From contig CADCFG010000023.1 in NCBI GenBank assembly GCA_902800625.1, positions 1-42,686 of the forward strand: a stretch of 42,686 nucleotides of DNA, given 5' to 3'. Position numbers and translations under genes: made by a program. A model generated the notes under the pieces. That model made no database searches. It was given only the letters and a program-made list of their open reading frames with translations, and was not told the origin of the DNA. This DNA comes from an uncultured Eubacteriales bacterium. Lineage in GTDB: Bacteria > Bacillota > Clostridia > Christensenellales > Aristaeellaceae. Positions 17,006-24,375 of the stretch are shown piece by piece; positions within the stretch are counted from its first letter, which is position 1, and each line of letters opens with the position of its first letter.

Positions 17006-19402
17006 CTACCTTCCCAGAGTGCACCGGCCCAGGCTGGTGGAATTCTCGTTCGTCGAGGCGCCGGTGAAGTAGGGGGTGACATCATCCAGGGACTTGGCGA
17101 TGCGCAGCGGATGGCCCTCGGGGATGTAGATCATGCCGTAGACCCGGGTGTTGAAGCAGCCCGGCGCGGCCACCTGGTGGCTGTTCAGACACACCGTCAC
17201 GGCCCGGTGCATGTTGCAGTAGGCGGTGGGCTGGGTGCCGGTGAGGTAGTAGTCGGTGGTGGTGCCGTAGTTGTTCACGTCGTTGCGGCAGGCGCTGGTG
17301 GGCAGCATGCCGGACACCGAGCATACGGTGCAAGCGGTCAGGCCGAAGTCCGCTGGGGAGCCGGCGATGATGGGCCGGTCCTGGGTGCAGCCGGTGAGGG
17401 TGTGCACCTGGCTCATGATGGCGCTCCACAGCGGCGCGGCGAAGCTGCCGCCGGTGGCGTCGCTGGTCAGCGGCTTGTAGTTGTCCGAGCCGACCCAAAC
17501 GGCACCGGCGTAGTAGCCGGTCATGCCGGCGAAGGTGACGCCGATGTTGTTGGTGTTGGTGCCGGTCTTGCCCGCCACCGTCAAGCCGCCGAAGTTGGCC
17601 TTGGAGCCGGTGCCCAGCTCCGGCTGCACGCAGCCCTTCAGCACGTCCACCAGCATATAGGCGGTGGAGGGCTTGAAGGCCTGCCAGGTCTCCTGCACCT
17701 CGTTCACGTCGATATACACCGTACCGTCGGCGTTCAGGATCTGGGTGAAGGCGTAGCTCTCCTGGTAGACGCCGCGGTTGGCGATGGCGCCGAAGGCGGT
17801 GGCCAGCTCCACCACGGTCAGACCCGAGGAGCCCAGCGCCAGGCCGGAGCCGTTGGCCAGGATGTGGTCGGGGTCCACGCCCAGCTTCAGCAGGTATGTG
17901 ACGGAGTTCTCAATGCCCACATAGTCCATCAGCACATGGGCCGTGGAGGTGTTGTGGGACTGGTTGATGGCGTGGCGCATGCTCTCTACGCCGGAGAAGC
18001 TGCGCCCGCCGAAGTTGTTGGGATAGCCGGTCTCGCTGACCCAGCCCTTGATGGGGATGGGCAGGTTCAGAACCGGGGTGCCGGGAGAGTAACCCATGTC
18101 GAAGGCGGGACCATAGACCGCCAAAGGCTTGATGGACGAGCCCACGGGCATGTCGTTCTGGTAGGCGCGGTTCAGCTGCTTGCGCTGCACCGGTTCGTTG
18201 CGCCCGCCCACGATGGCGATCAGCTCGCCGGTGTGCCAGTCCATCACGGCGCAGGCACACTGGGGCTGCACCACCGTCAGGTATTCGCCGCCGCCCAGGG
18301 AGGCCTGGGTGGAGCTGTCGTTGCTGTAGCGCATGGAAGGGTACTGGGTCCAGTTGGTGATGGTCTCCTGCACCGCCTGCTGCACCTCGGCGTTCAGGCT
18401 GGTGAACACCTTGTAGCCGCCGTTGCGCAGCTTGGTCTCCATCTGGCTGCGGTTGTAGGAGGTGTCCTCCAGGCCCTCGACGCGCAGCATCTTGGTGACG
18501 ACGTCGTAGATGGAATACTCCACGTAGTAGGCGTTGTCATACATGTTGTCGCTGGCGGCGGTGCCGCTTTCGATGATGTTCAGCTTGTCGTCGTGGGCCA
18601 GGTCGTATTCCTCCTGGGTGATCAGCCGGTGGTCCAGCATCTCGTCCAGCACGTAGTTGGTGCGCTTGTCGGTCTCCTCCGGCCGGTGGCGGGTGTAGTA
18701 GTTCCGGCGGGGGTTGTAGCGCCAGGGGTTGCGGATCAGGCCGGCCAGGCAGGCGCACTCGCGCAGCGTCAGATCCTGCAGGTCCTTGCCGAAGTAGTCC
18801 TGGGCGGCGATCTTCACGCCGTAGCTGGAGCCGCCCATGTAGATCACGTTCAGGTACGCCTCCAGGATCTGCTCCTTGGACAGGTTCTGCTCCAGCTGCA
18901 GGGCCAGGTAGGCCTCCTGCACCTTGCGCTTGTAATTCTGGTCGCTGTTCAGAAGCGTCAGCTTCACCAGCTGGCAGGTGATGGTGGACGCGCCCTGGGT
19001 GTCGCCGCCCATGAGGTTGTTTACCAGCGCGCCGGCGATGCGCTTCAGGTCCACGCCGTGGTGCTCGTAGAAGCGGGCGTCCTCGATGGCGATGACGGCG
19101 TTGATCAGCTGCTGGGGGATGTCCTCGATCTCCGTGTAGATGCGGTTCTCCGAGCCTTTGAACTCCATGATCAGGTTGCCCTGGCTGTCGTAGATGAAGC
19201 TGGTCTGGCTCTGGGCGCCGATGGCCGACAGGTCCAGGCTGGGGGAGGTGTCCACCCAGCCCTTGGCGATGCCCGCGACGAGCCCGCCGCCGATCAGCGC
19301 GATCAGCAGTATCACGAAGAACAGCATCTTCACCGTCGTCAGGATCACGGCGAACAGGAAGTTGCGCTCGGTCTCCCGGGGTTTGAATATCGCGTACTTC
19401 AA
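17006..19402 (-). CDS. Class A penicillin-binding protein (PBP1A-type)
   Basis: About 798 residues: bifunctional peptidoglycan synthase anchored by one N-terminal membrane segment (about 17-46). GT51 transglycosylase domain: IAIEDARFYEHHGVD with catalytic Glu (about 107), then GASTITCQLVK and the EAYLNVIYMGGSSYGV block. Transpeptidase domain: SxxK as GSSIKP (about 420), SxN as SHN in INQSHNTSTAH, and KTG as AGKTGTN (about 612). The C-terminal region has several cysteines (CTVCSVSG, YCNMH, CLNSH, APGCFN) that may form disulfides outside the cell. The frame stays open to a TTG at 19444, but the -10 box at 19450-19455 would start transcription about there. A GGAGG lies 10 nt before TTG 19402, so I choose that start. 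Confidence 0.92.
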   Translation of the reverse strand: MKYAIFKPRETERNFLFAVILTTVKMLFFVILLIALIGGGLVAGIAKGWVDTSPSLDLSAIGAQSQTSFIYDSQGNLIMEFKGSENRIYTEIEDIPQQLINAVIAIEDARFYEHHGVDLKRIAGALVNNLMGGDTQGASTITCQLVKLTLLNSDQNYKRKVQEAYLALQLEQNLSKEQILEAYLNVIYMGGSSYGVKIAAQDYFGKDLQDLTLRECACLAGLIRNPWRYNPRRNYYTRHRPEETDKRTNYVLDEMLDHRLITQEEYDLAHDDKLNIIESGTAASDNMYDNAYYVEYSIYDVVTKMLRVEGLEDTSYNRSQMETKLRNGGYKVFTSLNAEVQQAVQETITNWTQYPSMRYSNDSSTQASLGGGEYLTVVQPQCACAVMDWHTGELIAIVGGRNEPVQRKQLNRAYQNDMPVGSSIKPLAVYGPAFDMGYSPGTPVLNLPIPIKGWVSETGYPNNFGGRSFSGVESMRHAINQSHNTSTAHVLMDYVGIENSVTYLLKLGVDPDHILANGSGLALGSSGLTVVELATAFGAIANRGVYQESYAFTQILNADGTVYIDVNEVQETWQAFKPSTAYMLVDVLKGCVQPELGTGSKANFGGLTVAGKTGTNTNNIGVTFAGMTGYYAGAVWVGSDNYKPLTSDATGGSFAAPLWSAIMSQVHTLTGCTQDRPIIAGSPADFGLTACTVCSVSGMLPTSACRNDVNNYGTTTDYYLTGTQPTAYCNMHRAVTVCLNSHQVAAPGCFNTRVYGMIYIPEGHPLRIAKSLDDVTPYFTGASTNENSTSLGRCTLGR

Positions 19403-19449
19403 ATCTATAGTGCCTCCGAAAAGGATAATATCCCAATTTATCAACCTAC

Positions 19450-19455
19450 ATTATA
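19450..19455 (-). promoter_or_regulatory. -10 box for the PBP gene
   Basis: TATAAT on the minus strand, about 48 bp upstream of the chosen TTG start. No convincing -35 lies 16-18 bp away. Confidence 0.4.
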
Positions 19456-19520
19456 GCATAGAATTGCATGGTATGCACGTTTTTTTGATGTCAAATTCGT
19501 GAATAAAGTGAATGGCATAA

Positions 19521-19601
19521 AGAAAAACCGGATCGTCGTGCTGGCTTTGCCCTCCTCGCAACGGCCTTGCGGGAGGAGCAGAGCGGCATGACAATCCGGT
19601 T
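19521..19601 (-). terminator. Terminator after the small membrane protein
   Basis: On the minus strand, AACCGGATTGTCATGC pairs with the arm ending GATCCGGTT (two mismatches), enclosing an inner GC-rich hairpin (CTCCTCGCA/TGCGGGAGGAG). It is followed by TTTTTCTTT. Position and U-run fit termination of the 19,621-20,142 gene. Confidence 0.65.
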
Positions 19602-19620
19602 CCTTGCGCCCGACGGGGGC

Positions 19621-20142
19621 TTATTCGCCCTTTCTGCGAATGCGCACCTGCAGCTTGCCGACCTTTTTGTACGTCAGGCCGTGCATGAGGAAGTCCACGA
19701 ATATCAGTATGCCCAGGAACGTGAAAATGCCGACCACGCCCCAGAACAGCAGGGCCTCCGGGATGTCCGGCAGCACGCCCAGCAGCATGAGCATGTTCCT
19801 GTTGTTGACCACGTTGCGCGCCACGTACAGGCCCGACATGATCAGGCACAGGATCGAGATGAGCCCCAGGGCGAAGCAGATGTAGCTGACAGAGCTGTTG
19901 TACCGGGTCTTGTTCATGTAGATCAGCCCGTGCATGACGAGGTTGACGCAGATCAGCAGGCCGATGAAGGCGAATACGCCGATGATGATCGCAGTGACCG
20001 TGGACGTCGCCGTGTTCTGCAGTACCGTGAGCGAAGATGAAAGCCGGGTCAGCATTTTCTCTATATAGGATGCGGTAATCGCCCCTGCGGCGGTAAAGCC
20101 GAAAAAGGCGATCAACCCAAGCAGGATACTGATAACACCCAT
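19621..20142 (-). CDS. Small four-helix membrane protein, unknown
   Basis: A 173-residue protein with four strongly hydrophobic segments, near residues 3-25, 48-72, 86-108 and 125-152. Two loops end in the similar motif VMHGLIYMNKTR and FLMHGLTYKKVGK, implying an internal duplication of two two-helix units. The C-terminus is basic (KLQVRIRRKGE) and probably cytoplasmic. I recognise no family. The Shine-Dalgarno AAGGAG is well placed. The gene is flanked by its own terminator and by the next repeat region, so it appears to be transcribed singly. Confidence 0.75.
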   Translation of the reverse strand: MGVISILLGLIAFFGFTAAGAITASYIEKMLTRLSSSLTVLQNTATSTVTAIIIGVFAFIGLLICVNLVMHGLIYMNKTRYNSSVSYICFALGLISILCLIMSGLYVARNVVNNRNMLMLLGVLPDIPEALLFWGVVGIFTFLGILIFVDFLMHGLTYKKVGKLQVRIRRKGE

Positions 20143-20269
20143 AGTGATAACTCCTTCTGATGTATATTCTGAACCAGTGTAGGGCCATTATAGCGGCCGG
20201 GCGCCGGGAGTGTCAAGGGAAGGCGCAGAATTGTCGAAAAATCGTCCTGTGGCAAACAAAAAGAAAGAG

Positions 20270-20363
20270 CCTTCGACGGAGCCCCGCTTTCACAGGGCTC
20301 CGCTCAGGACGACATAGTTTCGTTGTCATCCTGAGCGGAGCCACGAAGCGGCGCAGTCGAAGG
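20270..20363. repeat. Imperfect palindrome (TCATCCTGAGCGGAGCC type)
   Basis: Arms 20296-20314 and 20324-20342 are complementary over 19 bp with one mismatch, and an outer pair CCTTCGAC (20270-20277) with GTCGAAGG (20356-20363) closes the structure. I know the TGTCATCCTGAGCGGAG...GTCGAAGGATC pattern as a widespread intergenic repeat in many bacteria. The remainder of 20143-20424 shows nothing coding; the small open frames there are translations of this repeat. Confidence 0.65.
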
Positions 20364-20424
20364 ATCTGTCTGATCGAACAAGCAGGACAAAAGGGGACGG
20401 AGAACGGATAATGCTCCGGTTCCC

Positions 20425-21846
20425 TTATTTCCCCCTGATATACTCGTCGATGGCCGCGGCGGCGTTCTTGCCCGCGCCCATGGCCAGGATCACCGTGGCC
20501 GCGCCGGTGACGGCGTCGCCGCCGGCGTAGACGCCCTCGCGGGACGTGAGGCCGTCCTCGCCCTGGGTGACGATGCAGCCGTGGTTGTTGGCCTCAAGGC
20601 CCGGGGTGGTGGAGCGGATCAGCGGGTTGGGGGAGGTGCCGATGGCCATGATCATGGTGTCGATGTCCAGCGTGAATTCGCTGCCCTCCTTCACCACGGG
20701 CCTGCGGCGCCCGGAGGCGTCCGGCTCGCCCAGTTCCATCTCCACGCAGCGCATGCCGATGACCTCGCCGTTTTTCGGATCGCGGGGGTCGTCCGGGTTG
20801 TTGAAGCCCAGCACCTCCACGGGGTTGGTGAGGGTCTTGAAGATGATGCCCTCCTCCTGGGCGTGCTCCACCTCTTCCTTTCGGGCGGGCAGCTCGTTCA
20901 TGCTGCGGCGATAGACGATATAGACCTCCTCCGCGCCCAGCCGCTTGGCGGAGCGGGCCGCGTCCATGGCCACGTTGCCGCCGCCCACGACGGCCACCTT
21001 TTTGCCGTGGCGGATGGGGGTCTTGCTACTGGGCAGGTAGGCTTTCATCAGGTTGATGCGGGTCAGGAACTCGTTGGCGGAGTAGACGCCCTTCAGGCTC
21101 TCGCCGGGGATGTTCATGAACCGGGGCAGGCCCGCGCCGGAGCCGATGAACACGGCTTCGTTGCCCATTTCGAACAGCTCGTCGATGGTCAGCACCTTGC
21201 CGATGACCATGTCGGTCTCGATGTCCACGCCCAGCGCCTTCAGGTTGTCCACTTCCTTGTTCACGATGGCCTTGGGCAGCCGGAACTCGGGGATGCCGTA
21301 GCTCAGCACGCCGCCGGCCACATGCAGCGCCTCGTACACCGTCACCTTGTAGCCCATGCGCGCCAGGTCGCCCGCGCAGGTGAGACCCGCGGGGCCGGCG
21401 CCGATGACGGCCACCTTATGCCCGTTGCTCTCCGGAGCCTTGGGGGCCTCGGTGGCGTGCTCGCGGTGCCAGTCGGCCACGAAGCGCTCCAGGCGGCCGA
21501 TGCCCACCGGCTCGCCCTTGATGCCGCGCACGCACTTGGATTCGCACTGGGTCTCCTGGGGACACACGCGGCCGCACACGGCGGGCAGGCTGGAGGAGCG
21601 GTTGATGACCTCGAACGCGCCCTCGATGTCCTCGTTGGCCAGCCTTTCGATGAAGGCGGGGATGTCGATCTGCACGGGGCACTTGCTGACGCAGGGCTTG
21701 TTCTTGCAGTTCAGGCAGCGCCGCGCCTCCTCGATGGCCATTTCATAGGTGTAGCCGGTGGCCACTTCCTCGAACACCTTGTTGCGGTAGTCCGGGGCCA
21801 GGGAGGGCATGGGGCACTTGGTCAGGCTCATGTTCTTCTGTGCCAT
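20425..21846 (-). CDS. NADPH-dependent glutamate synthase small-subunit-like protein (NfnB/SudA type)
   Basis: 473 residues. N-terminal double iron-sulfur region: CLNCKNKPCVSKCP (about 38-51) and CGRVCPQETQCESKC (about 90-105). FAD-binding GAGPAGLTCAGDLARMG (about 147-163), then NAD(P)-binding VVGGGNVAMDAARSAKRLG (about 283-301). It ends with YAGGDAVTGAATVILAMGAGKNAA, the closing FAD contact. No large GltB subunit is nearby. Instead the upstream gene, one base away, encodes the ferredoxin-NADP reductase-like partner. This pairing is the layout of NfnAB (NADH-dependent reduced ferredoxin:NADP+ oxidoreductase) or sulfide dehydrogenase SudAB of anaerobes. The start at 21846 follows the partner's stop directly; the frame stays open further upstream to 21981, inside the partner gene. 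Confidence 0.88.
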   Translation of the reverse strand: MAQKNMSLTKCPMPSLAPDYRNKVFEEVATGYTYEMAIEEARRCLNCKNKPCVSKCPVQIDIPAFIERLANEDIEGAFEVINRSSSLPAVCGRVCPQETQCESKCVRGIKGEPVGIGRLERFVADWHREHATEAPKAPESNGHKVAVIGAGPAGLTCAGDLARMGYKVTVYEALHVAGGVLSYGIPEFRLPKAIVNKEVDNLKALGVDIETDMVIGKVLTIDELFEMGNEAVFIGSGAGLPRFMNIPGESLKGVYSANEFLTRINLMKAYLPSSKTPIRHGKKVAVVGGGNVAMDAARSAKRLGAEEVYIVYRRSMNELPARKEEVEHAQEEGIIFKTLTNPVEVLGFNNPDDPRDPKNGEVIGMRCVEMELGEPDASGRRRPVVKEGSEFTLDIDTMIMAIGTSPNPLIRSTTPGLEANNHGCIVTQGEDGLTSREGVYAGGDAVTGAATVILAMGAGKNAAAAIDEYIRGK

Positions 21847-21847
21847 G

Positions 21848-22690
21848 TCATTCCGCCTCCTTCTGCAAGAGATTGCACATTTCCTCGCGCTTGTGCTGTT
21901 CAAAATCCCGATAGATCGCACCGCGGCGCATGGCCTCGTCGAAGTCCACCAGATGGCCGTCGAAGTCCGGCCCGTCCACACAGGCGAACTTCGTCTCGCC
22001 GCCCACGGTCAGCCGGCAGCCGCCGCACATGCCCGTGCCGTCGATCATGATGGGGTTCATGGAGATCACGGTCTTGATGCCATATTTCTTCGTCAGCAGG
22101 CACACGAACTTCATCATGATCACCGGGCCAATGGCGATCACCTCGTCGTATTCGTTGCCCTCGTTGATCAGCGCCTCCAGGGCATTGGTCACCAGGCCCT
22201 TTTCGCCGTAGCTGCCGTCGTCGGTCATCATCTTCACGACCTTTGAGCAGGCGCGGAACTCGTCCTCCAGGATCACCAGGTCCTTGCTCCGGAAGCCCAC
22301 GATGGAGTGCACCTCGCAGCCGTTTTCGGCCAGTGCCTGGGCCACCGGCAGCGCGATGGCGCAGCCCACGCCGCCGCCCACCACGGCCACCTTTTTAAAG
22401 CCCTCCACCTCGCTGGCCCTTCCCAGCGGTCCCACGAAGTCGGGCAGGAAGTCGCCCGCGTTCAGGGTGTTCAGCTCCATGGTGGTGCCGCCGACGATCT
22501 GGAAGATGATGTCCACGGTGCCCTTGTCCCGGTCATAGCCCGCGATGGTCAGCGGGATGCGTTCACCGTCCTCGCTGGCGCGCAGGATGATGAACTGGCC
22601 GGCCCGCGCCTTGCGGGCCACCAGCGGCGCTTCCACCACCATCTTCGTCACGGTGGGGTTCAGCGGCTGCTTTTCAACAATTCTGAACAT
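21848..22690 (-). CDS. Sulfide/dihydroorotate dehydrogenase-like FAD/NAD-binding subunit (NfnA/SudB type)
   Basis: 280 residues of the ferredoxin-NADP reductase fold. FAD region: GQFIILRASEDGERIPLTIA (about 31-50). NAD region: VAVVGGGVGCAIALPVAQAL (about 108-127). The C-terminal [2Fe-2S] cysteines lie in GTGMCGGCRLTVGGETKFAC (about 218-237). Together with the downstream gene it would form the electron-bifurcating NfnAB enzyme that links NADH, ferredoxin and NADPH. The stop TGA is one base from the partner's ATG, so translational coupling is likely. It is transcribed from a promoter at 22762-22790, divergent from folT. Confidence 0.88.
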   Translation of the reverse strand: MFRIVEKQPLNPTVTKMVVEAPLVARKARAGQFIILRASEDGERIPLTIAGYDRDKGTVDIIFQIVGGTTMELNTLNAGDFLPDFVGPLGRASEVEGFKKVAVVGGGVGCAIALPVAQALAENGCEVHSIVGFRSKDLVILEDEFRACSKVVKMMTDDGSYGEKGLVTNALEALINEGNEYDEVIAIGPVIMMKFVCLLTKKYGIKTVISMNPIMIDGTGMCGGCRLTVGGETKFACVDGPDFDGHLVDFDEAMRRGAIYRDFEQHKREEMCNLLQKEAE

Positions 22691-22761
22691 GGTTTCGGTC
22701 TGCCTCCTTCGGCAATGCTCGGTCGGTCGCGCAGGTCTGGAATCAATTTCTTTACTGCTTT

Positions 22762-22790
22762 ATCATAGCACAGATGGTGGCTAAAATCAA
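22762..22790 (-). promoter_or_regulatory. Promoter of the nfnAB-like operon
   Basis: Minus strand TTGATT (22785-22790), 17 bp, TATGAT (22762-22767), 72 bp before the start codon at 22690. Confidence 0.65.
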
Positions 22791-22822
22791 CCGTGAGTGG
22801 GGTATAATATATTCCAGCGTTA

Positions 22823-22851
22823 TTGTATTTTTGGGAAAGATATATTATAAT
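22823..22851 (+). promoter_or_regulatory. Promoter of the folT transcript
   Basis: TTGTAT (22823-22828), 17 bp, TATAAT (22846-22851). Transcription would begin near 22858, right at the first base pairs of the riboswitch. Confidence 0.7.
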
Positions 22852-22859
22852 GTGGGCAA

Positions 22860-22953
22860 TCAGAGTAGAGCCCGCTTCGTTAAGTGCCGCCAAAATGGGG
22901 AGTTGTCTGGCGGACGAAGGCGCATGCCGCGGTTGCGGGCTCGCACCCGCTGA
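22860..22953 (+). ncRNA. Tetrahydrofolate (THF) riboswitch
   Basis: It matches the THF aptamer in order and sequence. P1: TCAG 22860-22863 with CTGA 22950-22953. Conserved AGAGTAG. P2: GAGCCCGC 22868-22875 with GCGGGCTC 22935-22942. CGTTAAGTG, then P3 CCGCC 22887-22891 with GGCGG 22909-22913. Then ACGAAGG, the CCGCGGT stretch and CACCCGCT. The expression platform follows: a 10-bp hairpin with one G/U (22955-22964 with 22979-22988) and a loop AACCTTT that can pair with the AAAGGAGG Shine-Dalgarno at 23007-23014. This suggests translational control of folT by folate. The downstream gene being a folate transporter fits the known class. Confidence 0.9.
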
Positions 22954-23022
22954 GCCATAAGGAGAACCTTTATACCGCCTCTTTATGGAGCAAGTGCGTT
23001 GCTCTGAAAGGAGGTTTTTTAA

Positions 23023-24090
23023 ATGTCTGAAAATTCTGTCGGATCCTGTAGGCTGTTCAAAACGCCCTTTTCACGGGAATACTGGCACACGGCGGCAGGG
23101 GAATTCAGGAAGCCGCGCATGCTGATCCTCGCGGCGCTGATGATCGCCCTCCGGGTGGCGCTGAAGCCGCTGGGCATCCCCATCGCCGCTGACCTGCGCA
23201 TCAACGTGGCCTTTTTCATCAATGCCTTCGGCGCGATGGTGTTCGGCCCGGTGGTGGCCATTCCCGCGGCGGCCATCTCCGACACGCTGGGCTGCATCCT
23301 CTTTCCCACGGGTGCCTACTTTTTCCCGTTTGTATTCATCGAAATCGCCGGCTCCGTGATCTTCGCGCTGTTCTTCTACCGGGCGGAGGTGACGGCCGGG
23401 CGGGTGATCCTGTCCCGCTTCTGCATCGACTTCTTTGTGAACATCGTGCTGAATACGCCGGTGATGTGGCTCTACTACAGCATGGTCATGGGCCGCAGCT
23501 ACGCGTTGTTCGACCTGGTGCGCATTGTGAAGAACCTGGCGATGTTTCCCATTGAATCGGTGCTGCTGATCCTGTTCTTGCGCGCTGTGATTCCATCCGC
23601 CAGGCGCATGGGCTACGTCGACAGCGGCGTGGAGAAGCTGCGGCTCACGAAAAAGAACGTGGCGCTGCTGATTGTGCTGCTGGCGATCGGCGCGGCAGCG
23701 GTGGGCGGCTACGCGGTGTACGACTACAACACCGCTTCCATGAGCGCCGGCTACAGCCCCCAGGAGCGCCTGGAGCGCAACGGGGAAATGAACGACTGGG
23801 TGTGCGCCGAGGCGGGTCTTGACCCCGAGGAGACGGTGACAATTATCGAGAGCGCGAACCGCAAGGTGGGAAGGCCGGAGATCACCTATTCGCTGGCGGT
23901 CTACCGATTGGACGCCGAGGCCTTTGCACGGCGGGCCGATTCTGACGAGGGCTACACGATTGAAACCGTGCGCGGCTATTCCAAATCAAAGGCCGCGGCG
24001 GACGAGGCGCTCACGCGCGTCGGCTCGGCCGTCGCCACCGCCGACAAGCGGACGGGAGAGCACATGGGAATGTCGGTAAATTTGGAATAA
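23023..24090 (+). CDS. folT: Folate ECF transporter S component FolT with extra C-terminal domain
   Basis: A 355-residue protein. Residues about 25-195 are a six-helix ECF S component (MLILAALMIALRVALKPLGI, then INVAFFINAFGAMVFGP, AAAISDTLGCILFPTGAYFF, FPIESVLLILFLR). It resembles FolT and would bring folate into the cell with the shared EcfA/A'/T module, which is not in this window. FolT proteins are normally 160-200 residues. This one continues through a basic linker (VEKLRLTKKN) into a seventh hydrophobic helix (about 208-231) and a polar domain of about 120 residues with YSPQERLERNGEMNDWVC and ITYSLAVYRLDAEAFARRA, predicted on the opposite side from the linker. The reading frame is continuous, so this is a fusion, not a frameshift. 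A THF riboswitch controls it. Confidence 0.85.
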   Translation: MSENSVGSCRLFKTPFSREYWHTAAGEFRKPRMLILAALMIALRVALKPLGIPIAADLRINVAFFINAFGAMVFGPVVAIPAAAISDTLGCILFPTGAYFFPFVFIEIAGSVIFALFFYRAEVTAGRVILSRFCIDFFVNIVLNTPVMWLYYSMVMGRSYALFDLVRIVKNLAMFPIESVLLILFLRAVIPSARRMGYVDSGVEKLRLTKKNVALLIVLLAIGAAAVGGYAVYDYNTASMSAGYSPQERLERNGEMNDWVCAEAGLDPEETVTIIESANRKVGRPEITYSLAVYRLDAEAFARRADSDEGYTIETVRGYSKSKAAADEALTRVGSAVATADKRTGEHMGMSVNLE

Positions 24091-24105
24091 CCGTATCATT
24101 TTAAC

Positions 24106-24139
24106 AAGGGCTGTTTCAAAATGAATTGAAACAGCCCTT
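24106..24139 (+). terminator. Terminator after folT
   Basis: A perfect 14-bp stem AAGGGCTGTTTCAA/TTGAAACAGCCCTT around a 6-nt loop, 15 bp after the folT stop. Only a weak T content follows (GCCTGTATTCC). Confidence 0.5.
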
Positions 24140-24332
24140 GCCTGTATTCCACTATGAGGACGCGGTTTGAAAGCCGAATGAATTGGCGCTTTGTGCCATG
24201 ATTTGTACCTGTGGTGCGGATAAAGCCGTCGGGTTTGTCGGCCTGGCGCATGATTTGAACTGCGCCTCACTAATGCGCTGCGGCGCAATGCATGCCCGAA
24301 GGGCAATTTACGCGCCGAAGGCGCAAAGTATT

Positions 24333-24360
24333 GGGGCTGTTTCACTTTTGAGACAGCCCC
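24333..24360 (-). terminator. Terminator after the zinc-ribbon protein gene
   Basis: On the minus strand GGGGCTGTCTC pairs with GAAACAGCCCC (one G/U pair), 15 bp after the stop at 24376, followed by AATACTTT. Confidence 0.5.
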
Positions 24361-24375
24361 ATGCGTGTTTTATCG

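Larger units (their letters stand above)
24106..24360. repeat. Hairpin-bounded intergenic element, MITE-like
   Basis: The two ends are related palindromes: 24106-24139 (GGGCTGTTTCAAAA...) and, on the opposite strand, 24360-24333 (GGGGCTGTCTCAAAAG...). They therefore act as inverted terminal sequences of a unit of about 255 bp. The interior has further small palindromes (GCCCGAAGGGC, GCGCCGAAGGCGC) and no convincing gene. No target duplication is clear. It could alternatively be two facing terminators. Confidence 0.4.

Noticed and set aside
20160..20411. Open frame of 83 codons with VVILSGATKRRSRR.
   Set aside because: It is a translation of the dispersed palindrome at 20270-20363, a frequent false gene.
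20425..22690. Glutamate synthase (GOGAT) operon.
   Set aside because: The small subunit resembles GltD, but there is no large subunit, and the neighbouring FAD/NAD [2Fe-2S] protein points to NfnAB/SudAB instead.
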